From positions 234,845-298,844 of the forward strand of contig NZ_CADIKL010000004.1 of assembly GCF_902859945.1 (NCBI RefSeq): a stretch of 64,000 nt of DNA, given 5' to 3'. Under the pieces are notes generated by a model that made no database searches, was not told the DNA's origin, and was given only the letters and a program-made list of their open reading frames with translations. Each line of letters starts with the position of its first letter. Within the stretch, counting starts at the first letter, position 1. The stretch comes from Paraburkholderia caffeinitolerans (GTDB lineage Bacteria; Pseudomonadota; Gammaproteobacteria; Burkholderiales; Burkholderiaceae). Of this stretch, positions 57,142-64,000 are shown piece by piece. The position numbers were made by a program, and so were the translations under genes.

Positions 57142-57786
57142 ATGTTTGGCATTACTCATTTTGGTTTCTTCCTCGTCGCCGTTTTTCTCCTGAACGTCAC
57201 GCCCGGTCCCGATACGGCCTATATCGTCGGGCGCAGCGTCGCGCAAGGCCGCAGCGCCGGGCTCGTGTCGGCACTGGGCATTTCCGCGGGCTGCTGCGTG
57301 CATGCGCTGGCCTGCGCGTTTGGGCTGACCGCGCTGCTCGCGGCCTCGGCCACGGCATTCACGGTCATCAAGCTCGTGGGCGCGTGCTACCTCGTGTATC
57401 TCGGCGTGCGCCTGATCTTCGCGAAGCAAAGCACCCCGGCGAGCACCACGGAATCCGCCGAGCGCGGCGTTGCGCCTCGTTCGCTGCGCCAGCTTTTCCT
57501 CTCGGGTTTCTGGACCAATGTGCTCAACCCGAAAGTCGTGCTGTTCTTCGTGTCGTTCTTCCCGCAATTCGTGAGCGTGACGAGCCCGCACAAGGTGCTC
57601 GCGTTCCTCGCGCTCGGCGTCGTGTTCGTTGTCATGAGCACGATCTGGAACAGCTTCGTCGCCTGGATTGCTGGTAGCGTGACGCAGCGCTTTTCCGGCA
57701 AGCCCGGCATTAAAAAGTGGCTCGACCGCACGGTGGGCTCGGCGTTCGTCGGCCTTGGCCTGAGGCTCGCCGCAGCCACGCGCTGA
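57142..57786 (+). CDS. LysE/RhtB family amino-acid exporter
   Basis: 214 residues with about six membrane segments. Signature LNVTPGPDTAYIVGRSVAQG near the N-terminus and LNPKVVLFFVSFFPQFV in the middle place it in the RhtB branch; substrate unknown. It is only distantly similar to the gene at 20881. AGGAAAAGCG precedes the ATG. It lies between fmt and htpX. Confidence 0.92.
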   Translation: MFGITHFGFFLVAVFLLNVTPGPDTAYIVGRSVAQGRSAGLVSALGISAGCCVHALACAFGLTALLAASATAFTVIKLVGACYLVYLGVRLIFAKQSTPASTTESAERGVAPRSLRQLFLSGFWTNVLNPKVVLFFVSFFPQFVSVTSPHKVLAFLALGVVFVVMSTIWNSFVAWIAGSVTQRFSGKPGIKKWLDRTVGSAFVGLGLRLAAATR

Positions 57787-57911
57787 GATTGAATTTTTCC
57801 GATCCGCCCATATCTAACAAATCGCTTACAATGCGCTCGCCAGCCGCTGCTGGCGGGCGTCTGACGATTTGATTCCCGAATTGATTCCCATTGGGTGAAG
57901 GAGCACAGCAC

Positions 57912-58769
57912 ATGTTCAACTGGGTCAAGACCGCGATGTTGATGGCCGCGATTACGGCCCTTTTCATCGTGATTGGCGGAATGATGGGCGGGCAGCGCGG
58001 CATGATGCTCGCGCTCATGTTCGCGCTCGCCATGAACTTCTTCTCGTACTGGTTCTCGGACAAGATGGTCCTGCGCATGTACAACGCGCAGGAAGTGGAC
58101 GAGACCACGGCGCCGCAGTTCTATCGCATGGTCCGCGAACTGGCCACGCGCGCGAACATTCCGATGCCGCGTGTCTACCTGATCAACGAAGACGCGCCCA
58201 ACGCGTTCGCCACGGGCCGCAATCCCGAACACGCGGCCGTGGCCGCCACCACCGGCATCCTGCGCGTGCTCTCCGAGCGCGAGATGCGCGGCGTGATGGC
58301 CCACGAGCTCGCGCACGTGAAGCACCGCGACATCCTTATTTCGACGATCACGGCCACCATGGCCGGCGCGATCTCGGCGCTCGCCAATTTCGCGATGATC
58401 TTCGGCGGCCGGGACGAGAACGGCCGCCCCGCGAATCCCATCGCCAGCATTGCCGTCGCGCTGCTTGCGCCGATTGCGGGCGCGCTCATCCAGATGGCTA
58501 TTTCGCGGGCGCGCGAGTTCGAGGCCGATCGCGGCGGTGCGCAGATTTCGGGCGACCCGCAGGCGCTGGCTTCGGCGCTCGACAAGATCCATCGCTACGC
58601 GCAGGGCATTCCATTCCCGGCGGCCGAGCAGCATCCGTCCACGGCGCAGATGATGATCATGAATCCGCTTTCGGGCGGCGCCATTGCGAATCTGTTCTCG
58701 ACTCACCCTGCCACCGAGGAGCGCATCGCGCGCCTCATGGAGATGGCGCGTACCGGCCGCTTCGACTGA
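57912..58769 (+). CDS. htpX: Membrane protease HtpX
   Basis: 285 residues. HtpX is an inner-membrane zinc metalloprotease of membrane protein quality control. Two N-terminal membrane segments; the zinc motif HELAH in [14 protein letters not shown]; and [16 protein letters not shown] with the third metal ligand. It ends in [20 protein letters not shown] 57912 follows AAGGAG by nine bases. Confidence 0.97.
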   Translation: MFNWVKTAMLMAAITALFIVIGGMMGGQRGMMLALMFALAMNFFSYWFSDKMVLRMYNAQEVDETTAPQFYRMVRELATRANIPMPRVYLINEDAPNAFATGRNPEHAAVAATTGILRVLSEREMRGVMAHELAHVKHRDILISTITATMAGAISALANFAMIFGGRDENGRPANPIASIAVALLAPIAGALIQMAISRAREFEADRGGAQISGDPQALASALDKIHRYAQGIPFPAAEQHPSTAQMMIMNPLSGGAIANLFSTHPATEERIARLMEMARTGRFD

Positions 58770-58799
58770 AACAGCGGCGCGCGCGGGCGGAGGTCCGAG

Positions 58800-58828
58800 A
58801 AAGGCAGACCCCACGGTCTGCCTTTTTT
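58800..58828 (+). terminator. Terminator of htpX
   Basis: AAAGGCAGACC (58800-58810), CCAC loop, GGTCTGCCTTT (58815-58825), then further T residues, about 30 bases after the htpX stop. Confidence 0.92.
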
Positions 58829-58979
58829 ATTGGTACGTGGCCGGCGCGCAGCAGCGCTGCGCTTTGCCGATTCCTCCCGGCGAGCGGCGTTGCGTCCGCG
58901 CCACGCTACAATGGCTCGCTTGTAGTTTGCTTTTTGCACGATTCGCTGCGTCTTGGCGCGGCTCGCTTCCGGTTTTTTC

Positions 58980-60563
58980 ATGACATCCAGCTCCTCTCGC
59001 CGTCCGTCCGGTTCATCGTCGTCTGCCCAGTCACGCGCCAAGCGTGCCGGGCGTCCCGCCTCGTCGGGCCGGGCCGGGCAGAGCAAGGCAGCCCCGCATC
59101 ACGCGATCCATCTGGCACCCGAATCGCTCGGCTTCGCGCTCGACACAGCGGCGCATATCGTGGGTTCGGTGCGCGCGGGCGCGGCTTTGCCGGCGGCGCT
59201 CACGAGCACCTTCGCCGCGCTGCCGCACGAGTTCGCGGCGACGGCGCGTGGCGCCGTGCAGGACATCGCGTACCGCACGATGCGGCGTCTCGGCACCGTG
59301 GACTGGCTGATCAAGCAGCGCGTGAGCAAGGCGCCGCCGCCGCTCGTGACGAATCTCCTTGCTTGTGCGCTGGCGCTGCTCGTTGACGACGAAGCGCACG
59401 CCGCTTACACGCCATTTACCGTCGTCGATCAGGCCGTGCGCGCAATCGGGGCGCGACGCGACATCGCTTTCGCGAAAGGCCTCGTGAATGCGGTGCTGCG
59501 CGGTTTCCTGCGCGAGCGCGAGAGCGCGCTGGCCGCCGCCCAGGCCGATGAAGTCGCGCGCTGGAATTATCCGCAATGGTGGATCGACGCGATCCGCAAG
59601 GCGTGGCCCGAACGTTGGCAGGCGATTCTCGAAGCGGGCAACACGCAAGGGCCGCTCACGTTGCGCGTGAACGCACGCCGCGCGAGCACCACCGACTATC
59701 TGCAACGTCTGGCCGATGAAAACATCGCCGCGACGCAGATCGGCGATCACGCCGTGCGTCTTGCCGCGCCACTGCCGGTCGACCGCATTCCCGGCTTCAT
59801 GGCCGGCGACGCCTCGGTGCAGGACGCCGGTGCGCAAATCGCCGCGCAAATCTTGGGCGTGCGCGACGGCATGCGCGTGCTCGATGCGTGCGCGGCGCCC
59901 GGCGGCAAGAGCGGCCATCTGCTCGAACTCGCCGACATCGACTTGGTCGCGCTGGAAAGCGACGCCGCGCGCGCGGCGCGCATCGGCGAGAACTTTACGC
60001 GTCTTGGTTTTGCGGCTGCTGAGGCGAACGACGACGCCGACGACGAAGTCGATCACGATGCGCCACAACCCGCATGGCGCGCGCGCGTCGTGATCGGCGA
60101 CGCGGGTGCGCCCGAGCGCTGGTTCGACGGCGCGCCGTTCGACCGCATTCTCGCGGATGTGCCGTGCTCGGCCTCGGGCATCGTGCGGCGTCATCCCGAC
60201 ATTCGCTGGCTACGCCGTCAAAGCGACATCGGCGCGCTGGTGCAGGAGCAGCGGCGCATCGTCGAGGCGCTGTGGGCCTTGCTCAAGCCGGGCGGCGAGC
60301 TGCTTTACGTGACGTGCTCGATCTTCCCCGAGGAAGGCGAGGCGCAGGCGAGCTGGTTTGAAAGCACCCACGCGGATGCGGTACGATTGGACGCGCCGGG
60401 GCAACTGCTGCCGGCGACCGGCGGCGCGCCGGCCGGGGGGGCACAGAGTGGCGCAGCCAGCGTGGCGCGGCGCGATGCGCAAATGCAGAACGACGCCCGC
60501 CCCGTTCCCGATCGCACCGCGGATCACGATGGCTTCTTCTACGCGCGCTTTCAGAAACGGTGA
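58980..60563 (+). CDS. rsmB: 16S rRNA (cytosine-967-C5)-methyltransferase
   Basis: 527 residues. NusB-like N-terminal domain (VVDQAVRAIGARRDIAFAKG, VNAVLRGFLRERES) and a SAM methyltransferase with DACAAPGGKSGHLLEL, FDRILADVPCSASGIVRRHP (catalytic Cys) and LLYVTCSIFPEEGE (second Cys). An acidic insert (AEANDDADDEVDHD) follows the SAM loop. ATG 58980 is chosen; the N-terminus is Ser/Arg-rich and no RBS is clear. The stop overlaps the next gene (GTGA). Confidence 0.95.
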   Translation: MTSSSSRRPSGSSSSAQSRAKRAGRPASSGRAGQSKAAPHHAIHLAPESLGFALDTAAHIVGSVRAGAALPAALTSTFAALPHEFAATARGAVQDIAYRTMRRLGTVDWLIKQRVSKAPPPLVTNLLACALALLVDDEAHAAYTPFTVVDQAVRAIGARRDIAFAKGLVNAVLRGFLRERESALAAAQADEVARWNYPQWWIDAIRKAWPERWQAILEAGNTQGPLTLRVNARRASTTDYLQRLADENIAATQIGDHAVRLAAPLPVDRIPGFMAGDASVQDAGAQIAAQILGVRDGMRVLDACAAPGGKSGHLLELADIDLVALESDAARAARIGENFTRLGFAAAEANDDADDEVDHDAPQPAWRARVVIGDAGAPERWFDGAPFDRILADVPCSASGIVRRHPDIRWLRRQSDIGALVQEQRRIVEALWALLKPGGELLYVTCSIFPEEGEAQASWFESTHADAVRLDAPGQLLPATGGAPAGGAQSGAASVARRDAQMQNDARPVPDRTADHDGFFYARFQKR

Positions 60564-61150
60564 TCATCAAACGCTTCTTCCCGCTACGCTTCGCGACCCT
60601 GATCGGGATCGTGCTGGCTTTCGGCTTGCTGGCCGTCAAGCCGGCGCGCGCAGATTCGATCTCGGTGCAACGGGCGTCGCTGCAGGCCGACGGCTCCGGC
60701 TGGAGCCTCGATGCGCGCTTCGACTTCGAGCTCAATAGCAGCCTGGAAGATGCGGTCAACAAGGGCATTCCGCTCTACTTCACCACCGACTTCGAACTCA
60801 CGCGCCCGCGCTGGTACTGGTTCGATGAGCAGCCCGTGAGCGTCTCGCAAAGCATTCGTCTCTCATTTCAGCCGCTCACGCGCGAGTACCGCGTGTCGAG
60901 CGGCGGGCTGCAGCTCGGCTTTTCGACGCTCGCGGATGCGCTCGCCGTCATCAAGCACGTCACGTCGTGGCACGTGATCGACAACAAGCAGGTGCATGCG
61001 GGCGAGACCTATACGGCTTCGGTGCGCATGCAACTCGACGTCGCGCTCATGCCCAAGCCCTTCCAGATCGACGCGGTCAACAACCGCGATTGGAATCTCG
61101 CTTCCGACTGGAAGCGCTTTAACTTCACGGTGACCGAACGTGCTAAATAA
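60560..61150 (+). CDS. DUF4390 exported protein
   Basis: 196 residues from GTG 60560, overlapping the rsmB stop as GTGA. It has a signal peptide (RFATLIGIVLAFGLLAVKPARA) and then a beta-rich domain (LDARFDFELNSSLEDAVNKG, FTTDFELTRPRWYWFDEQ, YRVSSGGLQLGFSTLADAL). DUF4390 genes regularly lie between rsmB and ntrY in beta-proteobacteria; function unknown. It overlaps ntrY by 11 bases. Confidence 0.92.
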   Translation: MIIKRFFPLRFATLIGIVLAFGLLAVKPARADSISVQRASLQADGSGWSLDARFDFELNSSLEDAVNKGIPLYFTTDFELTRPRWYWFDEQPVSVSQSIRLSFQPLTREYRVSSGGLQLGFSTLADALAVIKHVTSWHVIDNKQVHAGETYTASVRMQLDVALMPKPFQIDAVNNRDWNLASDWKRFNFTVTERAK

Positions 61151-63593
61151 AGTGCGCCGCGCCACCAGTGTCAGCGGCATTGTCATCAGGCTGCTCGTGT
61201 CCACCGTCGCGCTTACCGCGACGCTGCTGCTCGTGCTGCTTGCCGCCGCGAGCGCGAACACCGAGTTCTTCGACCGCTACTACGGCTGGCTCTACGCGGC
61301 CAACATCGGCGTCGCGCTGATCTTCCTCTCGGTGGTCACGGCGCTCGTGATCGTGATCGTCGTGCGCTTGCGGCGCGGCAAGTTCGGCACGCGCTTGCTG
61401 GCCAAGCTCGCGTTTTTCTTCGCGCTCGTGGGGGTGGTGCCGGGCGGCATCATCTACGTCGTTTCGTATCAGTTCGTCTCGCGCTCGATCGAGTCGTGGT
61501 TCGACGTGAACGTGGAGACCGCGCTCACGGCGGGCCTGAATCTCGGGCGCGGCATGCTCGACGCCTCGCTCTCCGATCTGCAAACCAAGGGCCGCCTGAT
61601 GGCCGAGCAGATCGCGAACGGCCAGGCCGCAGGCACCACGCTCACGCTGCTGCGCGCGCGCGACCAGTTCGGCGTGCAGGACGCCAACATCGTCGAGCCG
61701 GTGCGCAGCATGTCGGGCGCGGCGCCGGAGATGCACGTGGTCGCGCAGGCTTCGAGCAACTTCTCCTCGCTGATGCCGGCCGATCTGCCTACTCCGCTCA
61801 TGATCGATCAGGCGCGCGGGCGCGGCTACGCGGCGATCGAAGGCGAAGTCGATGGCGACCCGAAGCTGCACGGGCCAAAGGGCGCGCTGCGTCTGCGCGT
61901 CGTCACGCGCATTCCCGATGCGAACACCACCGACCTGCAGCCCGTCGAGCGCTTCCTGCAACTGGAGCAGCCGGTGCCCGCCGCGCTCGCGCGCAACGCC
62001 GACGCCGTGCAGCGCGCCTATCGCGAGTACCAGGAAAAGGCGCTGGGCCGCACGGGCTTACGCAAGATGTACATCGGCACGCTCACGCTCGCGCTCTTTC
62101 TCGCCACCTTCGTTGCGATGATGCTGGCGCTCGCGCTCGGCAACCAGTTGGCAAGACCGCTGTTCCTGCTCGCGCAGGGCACCAAGGAAGTGACCGAGGG
62201 CGACTACACGCCCAAGCGCGAGATCAAGTCGCGCGACGAGCTGGGCTTCCTCACGCAGTCGTTCAACGCCATGACGCGCCAGCTCTCCGAAGCGCGCCAG
62301 GCCGTGGAAAAGAACCGCGTCGCGCTCGAGCATTCGAAGGCGTATCTTGAGAGCATCCTCGCGAATCTCACAGCGGGCGTGTTCGTGTTCGACCGCCAGT
62401 TCCGGCTGACGACGGCGAACCCGGGCGCAGAGCGCATCTTCCGTCATCCGTTCCAGGCGCAACTGGGCTTGCCCATCGATCATGTAGCGGCGCTCGGCGA
62501 TTTCGCGGCGATGGTGCGCAAGGCCTTCGCCGACCAGGAAGCCTCGCGCACCGATCGCGAAGTCGGCGACGTGAATCACGGCCACTGGCAGCAGCAGTTC
62601 TCGGTGCCGGTGGCGGGCGAGACCGATCCGCTCACGCTGCTCGTGCGCGGCGCGCGCCTTGTTTCCGACACAGGCCGCGATGCCGGCGACATGCAGACCT
62701 CGGGCTACGTGGTGGTGTTCGACGACATCTCCGACGTGATCTCGGCGCAGCGCTCGGTGGCGTGGGGCGAAGTCGCGCGGCGTCTCGCGCACGAGATCAA
62801 GAATCCGCTCACGCCGATCCAGCTTTCCGCCGAGCGCTTGCAGATGAAGCTCACCGACAAGCTCGCTCCTTCGGACGCTGAGGTGCTCAAACGCGGCGCG
62901 ACCACCATCGTCAACCAGGTCGCGGCGATGAAGCAGATGGTCGACAATTTCCGCGACTACGCGCGCACGCCGCCGGCGGTGCTCGCGAGCCTGCAATTGA
63001 ACGATCTCGTGAGCGAAGTGCTCACGCTATACGGCGCGGAAGAAGGCAAGAGCACGATCAAGGTCGAGCTTTCCACGTTGCCGGTCATCCGCGGCGACGC
63101 AACGCAATTGCGCCAGGTGATCCACAACCTCTTGCAAAATGCGCAAGACGCGGTGGCCGATGTCGAGACGCCGCGCGTGACACTGGAGACGCGGGCCGTA
63201 GAATACGGCGATCCGGACGCGGACGGTCACACGCGCGTCGCGGTGCGGCTCACGGTGTCGGACAACGGGCCCGGTTTCCCGGCGCGCATTCTCACGCGTG
63301 CATTCGAACCCTATGTGACAACCAAGGCCAAAGGAACAGGACTCGGGCTTGCGATGGTCAAGAAGATCATCGACGAGCACGGCGCGCGCATCGACATCCG
63401 CAATCGCATGAAAGCGGGCGATGCGATAGAGGGCGCGCAGATCTCGATCCTCTTTCTCCAACTGGCGGATGACGCCAACCCGGACATCCACCCGGGCGCA
63501 ACGCCTGATGCCGCCACGCGCGGCACCGCAAAGGCGGTGCGCGCGGCAACGGAGCAGGGATCAAAAGCAACAGTGCAGACAAGGGCAGCGTAA
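61140..63593 (+). CDS. ntrY: Sensor histidine kinase NtrY
   Basis: 817 residues from GTG 61140. Domain order: two to three N-terminal membrane segments (VIRLLVSTVALTATLLLVLL; VALIFLSVVTALVIVIVVRL), a periplasmic sensor, another membrane segment (LALFLATFVAMMLALAL), HAMP (NQLARPLFLLAQGTKEV), PAS (LESILANLTAGVFVFDRQFR), the HisKA phosphorylation site RRLAHEIKNPLTPIQLSAER, and the ATPase (LRQVIHNLLQNAQDAV, VSDNGPGFP, TKAKGTGLGLAMVKKI). NtrY senses nitrogen or redox status and phosphorylates NtrX. Confidence 0.96.
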   Translation: MLNKVRRATSVSGIVIRLLVSTVALTATLLLVLLAAASANTEFFDRYYGWLYAANIGVALIFLSVVTALVIVIVVRLRRGKFGTRLLAKLAFFFALVGVVPGGIIYVVSYQFVSRSIESWFDVNVETALTAGLNLGRGMLDASLSDLQTKGRLMAEQIANGQAAGTTLTLLRARDQFGVQDANIVEPVRSMSGAAPEMHVVAQASSNFSSLMPADLPTPLMIDQARGRGYAAIEGEVDGDPKLHGPKGALRLRVVTRIPDANTTDLQPVERFLQLEQPVPAALARNADAVQRAYREYQEKALGRTGLRKMYIGTLTLALFLATFVAMMLALALGNQLARPLFLLAQGTKEVTEGDYTPKREIKSRDELGFLTQSFNAMTRQLSEARQAVEKNRVALEHSKAYLESILANLTAGVFVFDRQFRLTTANPGAERIFRHPFQAQLGLPIDHVAALGDFAAMVRKAFADQEASRTDREVGDVNHGHWQQQFSVPVAGETDPLTLLVRGARLVSDTGRDAGDMQTSGYVVVFDDISDVISAQRSVAWGEVARRLAHEIKNPLTPIQLSAERLQMKLTDKLAPSDAEVLKRGATTIVNQVAAMKQMVDNFRDYARTPPAVLASLQLNDLVSEVLTLYGAEEGKSTIKVELSTLPVIRGDATQLRQVIHNLLQNAQDAVADVETPRVTLETRAVEYGDPDADGHTRVAVRLTVSDNGPGFPARILTRAFEPYVTTKAKGTGLGLAMVKKIIDEHGARIDIRNRMKAGDAIEGAQISILFLQLADDANPDIHPGATPDAATRGTAKAVRAATEQGSKATVQTRAA

Positions 63594-64000
63594 ATGGCAA
63601 CCATCCTGGTGGTAGACGATGAAATGGGCATCCGGGAATTGCTCTCGGAGATCCTCAGCGACGAAGGACATGTCGTGGAGCTTGCGGAGGACGCGCAGGA
63701 GGCGCGCGAATTCCGTCAGCGCCAGGTGCCGGACCTGGTGCTGCTCGATATCTGGATGCCGGACACCGATGGCGTGACGCTGCTCAAGGAGTGGGCCGCG
63801 CAGGGTCAGTTGACGATGCCCGTCATCATGATGTCGGGGCATGCGACGATCGACACGGCGGTCGAGGCAACCAAGATCGGCGCGCTCAACTTCCTCGAAA
63901 AACCGATTGCGCTGCAAAAGCTGCTGAAGGCGGTCGAGCAGGGGCTCGCGCGCGGCACCGCCGCGCCCGTGCCGGCGACGGCGGCCGGCGCGGCGAAGCC
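63594..64000 (+). CDS. ntrX: Response regulator NtrX (3' truncated by the window)
   Basis: The frame is open to the end of the window, giving the first 135 residues. The receiver domain starts MATILVVDDEMGIRELLSEI, with the phospho-acceptor Asp in LVLLDIWMPDTDGV, the Thr/Ser in VIMMSGHATIDTAVEA and Lys in NFLEKPIALQKLL. A sigma-54 activator domain should follow outside the window. It is directly downstream of ntrY; AAGGG precedes ATG 63594 by seven bases. Confidence 0.95.
   Translation, partial: MATILVVDDEMGIRELLSEILSDEGHVVELAEDAQEAREFRQRQVPDLVLLDIWMPDTDGVTLLKEWAAQGQLTMPVIMMSGHATIDTAVEATKIGALNFLEKPIALQKLLKAVEQGLARGTAAPVPATAAGAAK

Overview
The window is high-GC chromosomal DNA of a Burkholderiaceae member, most likely Paraburkholderia, Caballeronia or Burkholderia. 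The grounds are gene order and protein style: a type II secretion cluster with gspC inverted, the order rsmB-DUF4390-ntrY-ntrX, the ExaC-type aldehyde dehydrogenase with its DUF779 partner, and the conserved block yidC-yidD-rnpA-rpmH / dnaA-dnaN-gyrB. No similarity search was run; calls rest on motifs, gene order, start and RBS context and recalled family features.

Layout. 1-7874: distal part of a type II secretion locus (gspF partial, gspC on the opposite strand, then gspG-H-I-J-K-L-M-N, mostly overlapping or closely spaced), with a nested palindromic repeat between gspM and gspN. 7911-12690: a drug-efflux region with an outer-membrane factor, a small membrane protein, a MarR regulator and an EmrB-type exporter, but no EmrA-type adaptor. 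12782-18384: envelope lipoproteins, gshA, and the ada-alkA alkylation-repair pair. 18588-18690: a promoter and strong terminator with no ORF, which looks like a short sRNA carrying two CU-rich anti-Shine-Dalgarno repeats. 18806-26027: small metabolic, envelope and transport genes, a cytoplasmic HtrA-like protease and a PAP2 phosphatase. 26060-37162: the replication and translation housekeeping block (mnmE, an XRE-type regulator behind a 36-bp palindrome, yidC, yidD, rnpA, rpmH, dnaA, dnaN, gyrB).

37238-40427: a TPR/O-GlcNAc-transferase-like gene, then an intergenic region with a DnaA-box cluster beside an AT-rich stretch (candidate oriC), then a GyrI-like gene. 40561-43977: the aldehyde dehydrogenase/DUF779 pair behind a sigma-54-like promoter, and small proteins. 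44050-50432: tRNA-Lys(CUU), thioesterase, patatin, D-2-hydroxyacid dehydrogenase, GTP-type PEP carboxykinase and a LysR regulator. 50571-64000: topB, thioredoxin, dprA, def-fmt, a LysE exporter, htpX, rsmB, DUF4390, ntrY and a partial ntrX.

Most of the window is conserved housekeeping sequence. The parts most worth a second look are the sRNA candidate near 18.6 kb, the DnaA-box cluster near 39.7 kb, the 27.8 kb palindrome, the 7.0 kb nested repeat, and the pair of paralogous small proteins at 24 kb and 43.7 kb. No insertion sequence, prophage or CRISPR array was seen.
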